DNA from: Flavobacteriales bacterium UBA7666
GTDB taxonomy: Bacteria > Bacteroidota > Bacteroidia > Flavobacteriales_D > Crocinitomicaceae
DNA length: 64,000 nt
Assembly: GCA_002483265.1 (NCBI GenBank)
Contig: DLHO01000027.1
Location: 289,840-353,839 of the forward strand
Direction: 5' to 3'
The notes below the pieces were generated by a model that saw only the letters and a program-made list of their open reading frames with translations, did not search any database and was not told the DNA's origin. Shown one piece after another: positions 23,769 to 32,428 of this stretch. The translations under genes and the position numbers were made by a program. Positions within the stretch are counted from its first letter, which is position 1. Each line of letters begins with the position of its first letter.

Positions 23769-24860
23769 TTATTTAACTTTTACAGATACATATGCGCTCA
23801 ACCCCGGGAAAAGAATTTTCAATTCTTCTTTCGTCAAATGATCAATCGTAATTTTTACAGGAACGCGTTGTACAATTTTCACGAAGTTACCCGTTGCATT
23901 GTCCGGCGGCAATAAAGAGAATTTTGCTCCGGTTGCTCCTACGAATGAGTTCAATTTTCCGGATAATTTGATGTCCGGATAAGCGTCCACTTTAATTTCA
24001 ACCGGTTGACCAATTCGCATTTTTTCCAACTGCGTTTCTTTGAAGTTTGCACTTACCCACAAGCTTGTATTATCAATTGCTGAACAAACAGATTGACCAG
24101 TTGAAACGTATTGTCCAACTTCGATGCTTCTTTTAGAAACGATTCCGTCACATGGAGCTTCGATTGTTGCGTAATCCAATTGAGTAAGAGCTAATTTCAA
24201 TTCTGCTTCACGTTGACGAATCAATGCTTCCGCCAAAGAAATCATAGATACCTGACCCAGAGCCTGAGATCTTACTCCCGCCGATTGCGACTGAGATACT
24301 TTTAATTGTTTCAATGCGGAGTCGTATGTTGCCTGAGCAACTTCCAATTCCGCGTTGCTGTTATCCAATTCCGATTGTGTTGCTGCTTTTGCCGCGAACA
24401 TGTTTTTTGTACGCTTGTTGTCTTCTTTTGCTTTGTTCAGTCTCGCTTTTGCAGAATTAATGCTCTCTTGTGTCGTTTCGGTAGAGAACATAGCCGCACT
24501 CGCACTTTGGTTGGAAGCCATTGCATTGCTTTTTACAGCGTTCAGGTTTGCTTTTGCATTTTCCAATGCAGCTTCAGCCTGAGCTACTTTTGCTTTGTAT
24601 TCTGTATCGTCAATAGTAACAAGCAATTGTCCTTTTTTCACTTCTTGGTTATCTTCAAACAAGACTTCCTTTACGTATCCTGTGATGGAAGAACGGATCG
24701 GAACAATATTCGCATCTAATTGTGCATTGTCCGTAGATTCCGTATTTCCGCCTGTCATGAAAATGATGATTCCCACAACAACTGCGATAATGAGACCTCC
24801 AATAACGAATTTCATTTTAGAGCCTTTTCCCTTTTTTTCTGTTTTGTTTTCCTTTTCCAT
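23769..24860 (-). CDS. HlyD/EmrA-family membrane fusion protein
   Basis: The 363-residue protein has a Lys-rich cytoplasmic start, one membrane helix (FVIGGLIIAVVVGIIIFM), the lipoyl-like half IVPIRSSITGYVKEVLFED, a long Ala-rich coiled coil (residues about 95-215) and the return half IEAPCDGIVSKRSIEVGQ. This is the EmrA-type adaptor that links an MFS pump to TolC. It starts 11 nt after the TolC stop and ends 2 nt before the MFS start. Confidence 0.9.
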   Translation of the reverse strand: MEKENKTEKKGKGSKMKFVIGGLIIAVVVGIIIFMTGGNTESTDNAQLDANIVPIRSSITGYVKEVLFEDNQEVKKGQLLVTIDDTEYKAKVAQAEAALENAKANLNAVKSNAMASNQSASAAMFSTETTQESINSAKARLNKAKEDNKRTKNMFAAKAATQSELDNSNAELEVAQATYDSALKQLKVSQSQSAGVRSQALGQVSMISLAEALIRQREAELKLALTQLDYATIEAPCDGIVSKRSIEVGQYVSTGQSVCSAIDNTSLWVSANFKETQLEKMRIGQPVEIKVDAYPDIKLSGKLNSFVGATGAKFSLLPPDNATGNFVKIVQRVPVKITIDHLTKEELKILFPGLSAYVSVKVK

Positions 24861-24871
24861 GAGTGTTTTAA

Positions 24872-26131
24872 TTAAAATTTGATTGAACCTGATGTAGCAT
24901 TGATTGTTGAAATGGCATTCATTCGTTTGATTTCGTGAACTTTCTTATTGAGTTTTGCTTGAAGTTCAGCGTTTAATTGCGACAAATAATTGACAACGGT
25001 AATCTTGCCGTTTTCCATTTGTGATGTTGCGGTTGATGTTACACTGTGTCTTTTCTCAATGATGATATCGTCTTTTTCGATCATTTGAGCAAGTGCACTT
25101 AATTGAGCCGTTTGTGTGTTTAAAGAAGATTCGATGTTGAATAAGAAAGCATCTTTTTGAATATCAATTAAGGTTTTGTTCAATTCAACTTTTGTTTTCT
25201 CTCTCTTCAAACCATATAAAGAGCTGATGTTCCAACGGATTGTTAAGTTTGCACTACCAAAGAAACGCAAATCCTGATTGATGAAATTCGGCCCCGGTCG
25301 ACCATAGTTTCCTGCCGCTCCAACAGTAATTTTCGGAATCGCATTTACATTAATTTGTTTGAAACGCGCATCGAGTAACTTTGCCTGAAGATCAAAGATT
25401 TTCATTTCCGGACGTTGGATTTCGATTCGCGCAGCCTGACCTCCAATTGGCGTTTCTGTAAGAGCCGTATTTTCATCTACCGGCTTTCCAATGTAAAGCG
25501 TCATTGTTTTGTAAAGTCCTTCCAACTGGAATTTCGACTCGATGATGTTTTGCTCTGTTTTCAGGATCTCAGCTTCCAATTCGTCCAACGAGCTCGAAAG
25601 AACCAGGCCATTGTCTACTCCGGCTTTCACGTTTTTCGCTCTGTTCGTAAGATCTTCTTTGTAAAGCTCCAAAATTCGCAGATTCTCTCGGCCTAAAAGA
25701 ACATTCACATATAGTTGGTTTACTCGTTCAACCAATTTGTAAAGTTCCACTTCGTTTTGTTGGATGGTCAATTCCGAACTCAACTGTTCTACGTTGCGTT
25801 GCGATTTTGTCAGTCCCCCATCGATGATTGTTTGCTCCAGACTTAAGGATGTCAAATAAGCATCGTGAGGGAACTTCAGATCCATTCCGGGAAAATTGAA
25901 CTGAACAACTTCCGTATTGTAAGTTGCCTGACCCATGAATGATAATTTTGGCAACCAGTTTTCGCGGATTGCTTTTTCGTTTTGTTCCGTTTGTTGTAGT
26001 GTAACTTCGTTTTGTTTAATCAGTGGGTAGTTTTTCTTTGACCAAGAAATGCATGAGTCCAGAGAAATGGAGGTTTGCGAAAACCCAATTCCTGCGGTAG
26101 CAATGCTTAGTACTGTCAATAATTTGCGCAT
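24872..26131 (-). CDS. TolC-family outer membrane factor of the drug efflux operon
   Basis: The 419-residue protein has a signal peptide (MRKLLTVLSIATAGIGFSQ) and TolC-type repeats (SLDSCISWSKKNYPLIKQ; later TIRWNISSLYGLKREKTK). It would be the outer membrane channel for the EmrAB-like pump. It follows the TetR gene after 11 nt. It differs clearly from the RiPP-locus TolC at 5327, so the two export systems have separate channels. Confidence 0.88.
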   Translation of the reverse strand: MRKLLTVLSIATAGIGFSQTSISLDSCISWSKKNYPLIKQNEVTLQQTEQNEKAIRENWLPKLSFMGQATYNTEVVQFNFPGMDLKFPHDAYLTSLSLEQTIIDGGLTKSQRNVEQLSSELTIQQNEVELYKLVERVNQLYVNVLLGRENLRILELYKEDLTNRAKNVKAGVDNGLVLSSSLDELEAEILKTEQNIIESKFQLEGLYKTMTLYIGKPVDENTALTETPIGGQAARIEIQRPEMKIFDLQAKLLDARFKQINVNAIPKITVGAAGNYGRPGPNFINQDLRFFGSANLTIRWNISSLYGLKREKTKVELNKTLIDIQKDAFLFNIESSLNTQTAQLSALAQMIEKDDIIIEKRHSVTSTATSQMENGKITVVNYLSQLNAELQAKLNKKVHEIKRMNAISTINATSGSIKF

Positions 26132-26142
26132 AATTGTTTGTG

Positions 26143-26748
26143 TTATTGAAATTTGAAGGAAATGAAATCTTTGACGGATTCTTTGATTTTGTCTTTGGCT
26201 TCACCGTTCCAATCATATCCATGTTTTTTCAGCATTAACTTATAAAGCGGCGATGCTAAAAACGGATAGGCACAGAGTGAATGCAGGTTGACCATGAAAA
26301 TTACCGGGTCAAAAGAGTTGATCTCCCCGTTATCAATTGCCTCCTGAAGTGTTGGAATCAGCAGAGATTTTTGATTTTTGAGGTGTTTCACCTTTTCATG
26401 AAACATTTCCGGATTAATAGAAATCTCTTTGATAATAAACATAGACATTTGAGGATATTCGGTGAAAAACTCGAACATATTGTCTACATACTGCATCAAA
26501 CGGTCCTTTATCGGCATTGATTTATCCCCGATAACATTCATTTGAGAGAAATACTTTTCCAGTGCTCCGTCAAAAACAGCGTCAAATAATTTCTCTTTGC
26601 TTCGGAAGTAATAGTGAAGTAATGCCTTGTTTATTCCGGCTGTATCTGCAATGTCCTGCATTCTTGCACCATACAAGCCGTACTTCATGAAAACCTCTTT
26701 GGCAGCCTCCAAGATTTTTTCTTCCGTTGTTGAATCCTTTAATCCCAT
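26143..26748 (-). CDS. TetR/AcrR-family repressor of the efflux operon
   Basis: The 201-residue protein starts with a classic TetR HTH (KILEAAKEVFMKYGLYGARM, then IADTAGINKALLHYYFRSKEKLF) and has an all-helical ligand domain. It is the first gene of the tetR-tolC-hlyD-MFS operon. The perfect 20-bp palindrome 15 bp upstream of its start is the probable operator, so it should repress itself and the pump until a drug-like ligand binds. Confidence 0.9.
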   Translation of the reverse strand: MGLKDSTTEEKILEAAKEVFMKYGLYGARMQDIADTAGINKALLHYYFRSKEKLFDAVFDGALEKYFSQMNVIGDKSMPIKDRLMQYVDNMFEFFTEYPQMSMFIIKEISINPEMFHEKVKHLKNQKSLLIPTLQEAIDNGEINSFDPVIFMVNLHSLCAYPFLASPLYKLMLKKHGYDWNGEAKDKIKESVKDFISFKFQ

Positions 26749-26762
26749 GGTTTAATTATTAA

Positions 26763-26782
26763 GTTTAACCATATGGTTAAAC
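26763..26782. promoter_or_regulatory. TetR operator, perfect 20-bp palindrome
   Basis: GTTTAACCAT and its exact inverse complement adjoin without a spacer. The site lies just downstream of the -7 box and covers the expected start of transcription, so a bound repressor would block initiation. Confidence 0.75.
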
Positions 26783-26789
26783 CGTTTTG

Positions 26790-26819
26790 CAAAAGTAAAC
26801 AGTTGATTTTATATCTCAA
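26790..26819 (-). promoter_or_regulatory. Promoter of the tetR efflux operon
   Basis: On the minus strand TTG (26817-26819) is followed after 19 nt by TACTTTTG (26790-26797), an exact -7 box. The start would be near 26783, at the edge of the TetR palindrome. Confidence 0.6.
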
Positions 26820-26968
26820 GCATTTTTTGTAAAAAAAAATCTTAATTTTTTTGTCCCGAATAGTGATTGCACTAAATTTTATGGTACGGAAAGGATAATT
26901 TATAAGGAAAGTTGCCTTGTTGGACGAAACCAACTTCTACCAATAGTGAAATTGCTTAAATTTACATC

Positions 26969-28138
26969 ATGAATAATTTCGAGATTACAACTCCGACAAC
27001 GATTGTCTTTGGAAAAGACCAATTGACAAGGGTTTCTCAACTGATCAAAACACAGGCGGTTGATGGAAAAGTGATTGTTTTATACGGCGGCGGTTCCATT
27101 GAAAAATCGGGCTTTCTGGACAAGTTGAAAGCTGAATTGAGTGATTTGGACTTGCACTTTTTTAAAGGAATTGAGGCAAATCCCGAGTTTACTACTTTAA
27201 TGAAGGCTGTGGAATATATTCGTGAACACAAAATCGGCTATATGTTAGCAGTTGGAGGAGGTTCCGTAATTGATGGTGCGAAGTTTATTTCAGGTGCAGT
27301 GAATTATGCCGGGGATCCTTGGGACGTATTGAATCAAGTTTCAGGAAGTACATTCACTTCTGCTGTTCCCTTCGGTTGTATTTTAACGATTCCTGCAACA
27401 GGATCCGAATCAAATTCCGGGGCAGTTATCAGCCGTTCAGAATTGAAGGAAAAAAGAACCATGGGTGGACCATTATTCTTTCCAAAGTTCGCATTACTGG
27501 ATCCAACTTTTGTAGCGACTTTGCCAAAGCGTCAAATTGCGAATGGTGTCATTGATGCATATACACATACTATGGAGCAATACTTGACTTTCAAAGGAGA
27601 AAATTTATTGCAGGAGCGTTATGCCGAAGGAATTCTTTCAACTCTGATAGAAATTGGTGAAAAAGTATTGGAGAATCCGGCAGATTACGACTTGGCAGCA
27701 AACCTCATGTGGTGTGCCAATCAGGCATTGAATGGTGTGCTTCGTTGCGGAGTAACTACCGATTGGGCAACCCATATGATTGGTCATGAACTAACTGCTT
27801 TGCATGGAATAGACCACGCTCAGTCTTTGGCAATCATTGCTCCAAGATTATACGAAGTGAAGTTTGAAAGCAAAAAAACAAAATTGACACAATACGGAAG
27901 ACGTGTTTGGAACTTGGAAGGTTCCGATGATCAGGTTGCACGAAAAGCGATCGCTAAAACAGAAGAATTCTTCCATAAACTAAGTGTAAAAACGCGCATT
28001 TCAGAATATACATCGGATTATCAGGATACCGCACGAATCATTCACGATCGATTTGTACAACGCGGTTGGAGTGGACTCGGAGAAAATAAAGATTTAACTC
28101 CGAAGGAAGCGGAATATATCGTTAATCAAGCTATTTAA
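26969..28138 (+). CDS. Iron-type alcohol dehydrogenase, YqhD/BDH-like
   Basis: The 389-residue enzyme fits the NADPH-dependent YqhD/butanol dehydrogenase branch that reduces aldehydes. It has the nucleotide motif GGGSVIDGAK (residues 96-105) and metal ligands Asp196, His200, His269 and His283 (IDAYTH, ATHMIGHE, HGIDHA), with the same spacing as in E. coli YqhD. It likely works in the cytoplasm on reactive or short-chain aldehydes. The gene is followed after 3 nt by one of unknown function. A weak -7 box TAAATTTA lies at 26957-26964, only 4 nt before the ATG. Confidence 0.9.
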   Translation: MNNFEITTPTTIVFGKDQLTRVSQLIKTQAVDGKVIVLYGGGSIEKSGFLDKLKAELSDLDLHFFKGIEANPEFTTLMKAVEYIREHKIGYMLAVGGGSVIDGAKFISGAVNYAGDPWDVLNQVSGSTFTSAVPFGCILTIPATGSESNSGAVISRSELKEKRTMGGPLFFPKFALLDPTFVATLPKRQIANGVIDAYTHTMEQYLTFKGENLLQERYAEGILSTLIEIGEKVLENPADYDLAANLMWCANQALNGVLRCGVTTDWATHMIGHELTALHGIDHAQSLAIIAPRLYEVKFESKKTKLTQYGRRVWNLEGSDDQVARKAIAKTEEFFHKLSVKTRISEYTSDYQDTARIIHDRFVQRGWSGLGENKDLTPKEAEYIVNQAI

Positions 28139-28141
28139 TTA

Positions 28142-29176
28142 ATGGGACTTTCCAGCAGATATACCATTCGCAGAGAAGCATCACCTGCTTTGATTAACTT
28201 ATTGACTCAGACAACTTTGGGTACAAATGGCGCGCGATACAAACATTTGGATACACCAACACGCATTTTGGAAGCAGATAATCCCTTGTTTATTTCATTG
28301 GAAAGAGATGGAAAAGTACAGGGAAATCTAACGCTTTGTGACCGTGGAAAACAATGGTATGTGCGTTATTTTGCTTTCGCGAACCAGAAACAAGCATCCA
28401 AAAATGTGAATCGCGTACCCAAAAGCAACTCGCGATTGAAAATGGAAATGGCAAGTTTCTTTGACGAGATTTTTGATGGCAAAATGGGAGATGCTCCGGA
28501 TGCTTTTTACGCCTATATTGACCCGGCAAATGACCGGAGTAAGTGGATGTCTGAGCAATTTGGATTCCGCACGGAAGCACAATTGATTTCTCAGTCTTTC
28601 AGCCGTACAAAACCGCGTGCTGTAGCACATGTCAAAGAAATTGAATCGGAAGATTTGATCAAGGAATGTTTGGCTAAAGTGGCAGATTCACATGCTTACT
28701 TCAGTGAGCATCACGCAAAAAAAGGCCCTTTCTACGGATATTTTAATCAGTCCGGAGAAATAACCGGATTTGTAAAAGTGACCAAAGCCAATTGGGTGAT
28801 TGAGCGCTTACCCGGAATGTTGGGCGGAATTTTCACCAAGTTGATCACCATTACTCCGGGAATCCGTCGCATCGTAAAACCTAAAAATCACAGTTTTCTG
28901 GTTCCGGAATCCTTATGGATCAAGGACAACGATCCGGGCGTTTTATCCGCTTTGCTGGAGGGAATTCTGGCTGCAGAAAAAGTAAATATGATGCTTTGGT
29001 TTGTAGACAGACGGGAATCATTGTGGAGAGAAAGCAAAAATTACGTTGATTGGGGCTTATTTCATAAAATGACACCGCAACCCATTGTAGATGTCGTTGT
29101 TTTGCGAAAGAATCCCTTGAAGATGGACGAACTGCGTTCGAAGCCGATCTTTGTGGCTGGTTGGGATATGGTGTAG
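28142..29176 (+). CDS. Unknown protein, possibly GNAT-like acyltransferase fold
   Basis: I do not recognise this 344-residue soluble protein. It starts MGLSSRYTIRREASPALINL and has alternating strands and helices; two stretches (SLERDGKVQGNLTLCDRGKQ and FYGYFNQSGEITGFVKVTK) look like the beta-hairpins of the GNAT fold, so a tandem acyltransferase-like protein is a guess. There is no signal peptide or membrane helix. It is probably co-transcribed with the alcohol dehydrogenase, 3 nt upstream. Confidence 0.6.
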   Translation: MGLSSRYTIRREASPALINLLTQTTLGTNGARYKHLDTPTRILEADNPLFISLERDGKVQGNLTLCDRGKQWYVRYFAFANQKQASKNVNRVPKSNSRLKMEMASFFDEIFDGKMGDAPDAFYAYIDPANDRSKWMSEQFGFRTEAQLISQSFSRTKPRAVAHVKEIESEDLIKECLAKVADSHAYFSEHHAKKGPFYGYFNQSGEITGFVKVTKANWVIERLPGMLGGIFTKLITITPGIRRIVKPKNHSFLVPESLWIKDNDPGVLSALLEGILAAEKVNMMLWFVDRRESLWRESKNYVDWGLFHKMTPQPIVDVVVLRKNPLKMDELRSKPIFVAGWDMV

Positions 29177-29249
29177 TAAATACTTCTCGATATAATCCGT
29201 TTTTTCGAAAAAATAGTTAAATTCAAATCCATACAAAATAAACCCTTAG

Positions 29250-29285
29250 TTTGTTTGTTAACCAAGTAACGAAGGTTTAACTTTG
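29250..29285 (+). promoter_or_regulatory. Promoter of dxs
   Basis: TTTG (29254-29257; a second copy at 29250) is followed after 20 nt by TAACTTTG (29278-29285). Both boxes match the Bacteroidetes consensus. The start would fall near 29292, which rules out the GTG at 29287 and supports ATG 29305. Confidence 0.7.
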
Positions 29286-29304
29286 TGTGTTGAATACTGA
29301 TTTT

Positions 29305-31263
29305 ATGCATCCTTATAAAGCAGGACCCTTATTGGAGCAAATCGTTATCCCTCAGGATTTAAGGGATAAAATGACTGTGGATCAATTGCCACAAGTTGCA
29401 GATGAAGTGCGCCAATACATCATTGATGTGATTTCTGAAATTGGAAACTCTCATTTTGGAGCCAGTTTGGGAGTTGTGGAACTAACGGTTGCATTGCATT
29501 ATGTGTTCAATACACCTTACGATCAATTGGTTTGGGACGTTGGGCATCAGGCCTACGGACATAAGATTTTAACTGGTCGCCGCGAAGTTTTTCATACAAA
29601 CAGAACAAAAGGAGGAATCTCCGGATTCCCGAAACGTTCCGAAAGTGAATTCGATACCTTTGGAGTGGGTCATTCATCTACTTCCATTTCAGCTGCTTTG
29701 GGAATGGCCGTTGCCAGTCGTTACAAAGGAGAAAAAAATCGTCAGCACATTGCCGTAATCGGTGATGGAGCCATGACTGCTGGTATGGCTTTCGAAGGAA
29801 TGAACCATGCAGGTTTTGAAAAAGATGCCAACTTATTGGTAGTTTTGAATGACAATTGCATGTCTATCGACCCGAATGTAGGAGCGTTGAAAGAATACTT
29901 GACAGATATTACAACCTCACATACTTATAATAAAGTAAAAGATGAGGTGTGGAAATTGCTTGGAAAGGTCAGTAAATTTGGTCCTGATGCGCAATCTGTT
30001 GTTTCAAAAATATCCTCCGCTTTGAAAGGTTCAATCCTGAAACAAAGTAATTTATTTGAATCATTGAACTTCCGTTATTTTGGTCCGGTAGACGGACATG
30101 ATGCAATTGGCCTAGCGAAAGTATTGGAAGATTTAAAAGATATTCCCGGCCCGAAAATTTTGCATTGCATTACACGAAAAGGAGCAGGATATAAATTTTC
30201 GGAAGAAGGAAATCCGACCAAATGGCATGCACCCGGAATTTTCAATAAGGAAACAGGTGAAATCGTCAAAATTGTTCCAAAATCGCCACAGCCACCAAAA
30301 TACCAGGATGTATTCGGACATACGATTGTGGAATTGGCCGAACAGAATGAAAAAATCATGGGAGTTACTCCGGCAATGCCTAGCGGTTGTTCCCTGACTT
30401 TTATGATGGATGCCATGCCGGATCGTGCATTTGATGTGGGAATTGCCGAACAACATGCAGTAACATTCTCTGCTGGTTTAGCTACTCAAGGATTAATCCC
30501 GTTTTGCAATATTTACTCTTCGTTCATGCAGCGTGCTTACGATCAGGTATTGCATGATGTTGCTTTGCAAAATCTTCCGGTAGTTTTCTGTTTGGATCGT
30601 GGAGGATTGGTAGGAGCAGACGGAGCAACACATCACGGAGCTTACGATATTGCTTACATGAGAAGCATTCCGAATATGATTGTTTCGGCACCAATGAATG
30701 AGGCAGAACTTAGAAATCTGATGTTTACTGCTCAGGCAGAAAATCACGGACCGTTCTCTATTCGTTATCCACGTGGAAATGGGGTTATGACAGAATGGAA
30801 AACTCCAATGAAAGCAATTCCAATTGGTAAAGGACGAAAAGTAAGTAATGGAGAAGATATCGCACTGGTTACGATTGGTCATGTAGGGAATTTTGCTCAG
30901 GAAGCAATTCAATCATTGAAAGAGACCGGAGCATCTGTTGCGCATTACGATATGCGCTTTGTGAAACCTTTGGATGAAACCTTGCTACATGAAGTGTTTA
31001 CCAAATTCGATAAAGTAATAACGATTGAAGACGGTTGTATCATGGGAGGATTTGGTTCTGCCATTATCGAATTCATGGTGGACCATAATTATCACTCAAA
31101 AGTGGTTCGATTAGGAATTCCGGACAAGTATGTTCATCATGGAACTTCAGAAGAATTGCACGCAGACTGTGGTTTTGATTCCCTTTCAATCGCTGCAAAA
31201 GTGAGGGAACTTCTGAATATTTCTTCTTCTGAAGAACAAAACCTTCAAAGTGAGGTAGGTTAG
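29305..31263 (+). CDS. dxs: 1-deoxy-D-xylulose-5-phosphate synthase
   Basis: The 652-residue enzyme condenses pyruvate and glyceraldehyde 3-phosphate in the first step of the MEP isoprenoid pathway, using thiamine diphosphate. The TPP motif is GDGAMTAGMAFEGMNHAG with a later NDNCMSI; the transketolase centre has DRGGLVGADGATHHGAYDIA, and the C-terminal domain has VTIGHVGNF and IEDGCIMGGFGSA. The length is near the family norm (about 620-640). ATG 29305 (MHPYKAGP) is chosen because the promoter's expected start point lies beyond the earlier GTG. Confidence 0.95.
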   Translation: MHPYKAGPLLEQIVIPQDLRDKMTVDQLPQVADEVRQYIIDVISEIGNSHFGASLGVVELTVALHYVFNTPYDQLVWDVGHQAYGHKILTGRREVFHTNRTKGGISGFPKRSESEFDTFGVGHSSTSISAALGMAVASRYKGEKNRQHIAVIGDGAMTAGMAFEGMNHAGFEKDANLLVVLNDNCMSIDPNVGALKEYLTDITTSHTYNKVKDEVWKLLGKVSKFGPDAQSVVSKISSALKGSILKQSNLFESLNFRYFGPVDGHDAIGLAKVLEDLKDIPGPKILHCITRKGAGYKFSEEGNPTKWHAPGIFNKETGEIVKIVPKSPQPPKYQDVFGHTIVELAEQNEKIMGVTPAMPSGCSLTFMMDAMPDRAFDVGIAEQHAVTFSAGLATQGLIPFCNIYSSFMQRAYDQVLHDVALQNLPVVFCLDRGGLVGADGATHHGAYDIAYMRSIPNMIVSAPMNEAELRNLMFTAQAENHGPFSIRYPRGNGVMTEWKTPMKAIPIGKGRKVSNGEDIALVTIGHVGNFAQEAIQSLKETGASVAHYDMRFVKPLDETLLHEVFTKFDKVITIEDGCIMGGFGSAIIEFMVDHNYHSKVVRLGIPDKYVHHGTSEELHADCGFDSLSIAAKVRELLNISSSEEQNLQSEVG

Positions 31264-31317
31264 AAATCGCCACCCCATTTTAGCAAGTTATTTTCATTCA
31301 AATTCGGTGATAAGCTC

Positions 31318-31325
31318 TAATTTTG
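31318..31325 (+). promoter_or_regulatory. -7 box very close to the AEC transporter start
   Basis: TAATTTTG matches TAnnTTTG exactly but ends only 4 nt before ATG 31330, so the transcript would have almost no leader. Confidence 0.4.
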
Positions 31326-31329
31326 GGCC

Positions 31330-32235
31330 ATGTCAAACTTTGTCCTGATAGCGGTTTGTTTCCTTGCCGGATTTTTCCTTCGAAAAACCGGGGTTCTTGC
31401 CAAAGGAAGTCATCACGGGATGAATGTATGGATTATTTATGTAGCACTTCCTGCTGCAACACTCAAATACCTTCCCAACATTGTTTGGTCAAGTGATCTC
31501 CTGATTCCCTTATTCACTCCGTTGGTTTGTTGGTTTGGTGCGTGGCTACTCACCCAACTTGTTTCAAAACGGTTTCATTTCGATCGAAAAACGAAAGCTG
31601 CTTTTTGGATTGTAACCGGTTTAGGGAACACCTCTTTTATCGGATTCCCGCTAATTTCAGCTTATTATGGCGAAAAGTATCTTTCGATAGCTGCAGTGAC
31701 GGATCAGATGTCCTTTTTCACATTAGCAGTCCTGGCATCCATTGTCGCAATGCGCGCTTCCGGAACAGCGAAGGCAGATTTCAAAACGATCAGTTTAAAG
31801 TTGCTGAAATTTCCACCATTTCTGGTTATTATCATAGCGTTGATTTTACCTCATTTTGTTTCTTTTGAACCGATTAATCCTTTGGTTTCAACCTTGGCTT
31901 TAACGCTCTCTCCCTTGGCATTGTTTTCTGTCGGCCTGCAATTCGAATTGGGAAAAATGAGGGATGTATTCAAACCAATTTTGGTGGCTTCCATTTATAA
32001 GCTCATACTTTCTCCATTGATCATTTTAGGACTGGCATTTGCTTTTCATACCGGAGAAATGCAGACAAAAATTTCCGTTTTCGAAGCTTCAATGGGAACC
32101 ATGATCAGTGCTGGAATTTTGAACGATCAATTTGGATTGAATCCAAGATTGAGTAACCTGATTGTCTTTATGACTATTCTACTTTCATTTATTACGAGTG
32201 GAGTGTGGTATTTTGTGTTGGAGATTCTGATATGA
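31330..32235 (+). CDS. AEC (auxin efflux carrier)-family permease
   Basis: The 301-residue protein has ten predicted membrane helices in two five-helix halves, typical of the AEC family of organic-acid or amino-acid carriers (MSNFVLIAVCFLAGFFLRKT; GLGNTSFIGFPLISAYYG; GTMISAGILNDQFGL). The GNTSFIGFP loop is the usual motif of helix 4. The substrate is unknown. It stands alone between dxs and asnS on the same strand. Confidence 0.85.
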   Translation: MSNFVLIAVCFLAGFFLRKTGVLAKGSHHGMNVWIIYVALPAATLKYLPNIVWSSDLLIPLFTPLVCWFGAWLLTQLVSKRFHFDRKTKAAFWIVTGLGNTSFIGFPLISAYYGEKYLSIAAVTDQMSFFTLAVLASIVAMRASGTAKADFKTISLKLLKFPPFLVIIIALILPHFVSFEPINPLVSTLALTLSPLALFSVGLQFELGKMRDVFKPILVASIYKLILSPLIILGLAFAFHTGEMQTKISVFEASMGTMISAGILNDQFGLNPRLSNLIVFMTILLSFITSGVWYFVLEILI

Positions 32236-32267
32236 AAACCGGCTGTTAGCCCACTATAACAGGGCGG

Positions 32268-32310
32268 TTCGCTTAGCGTCCCGATAGCTATCGGGATGGC
32301 GAATCAGCGA
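32268..32310. repeat. Palindromic repeat element with TCCCGATAG core
   Basis: TCCCGATAG and its exact inverse complement adjoin (32279-32296), and outer arms TTCGC and GCGAA extend the structure. The adjacent sequence has the direct repeat ATTGGCAA twice. The core word is one I have seen often in intergenic DNA of Bacteroidetes. It may end the AEC transcript. Confidence 0.5.
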
Positions 32311-32380
32311 ATTGGCAAATTGGCAAATTTGCGTTTGATGGGTTAGTAAATAATCAGCAACTGAAACCACAGATCAATCC

Positions 32381-32410
32381 TTTCCGCTTTCAAATTTCTT
32401 CCTATTTTTG
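32381..32410 (+). promoter_or_regulatory. Promoter of asnS
   Basis: TTTC (32381-32384) and, after 18 nt, TATTTTTG (32403-32410) form a near-consensus promoter. The expected start near 32418 excludes the earlier TTG at 32408 and supports ATG 32429. Confidence 0.5.
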
Positions 32411-32428
32411 CACTTCATAGAAAATATC

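Noticed and set aside
24306..24882. Plus-strand frames of 75-137 codons antisense to the HlyD and TolC genes
   Set aside because: They are mirror frames of an Ala/Gln-rich coiled coil, giving Phe/Cys-rich sequences without gene-like features.
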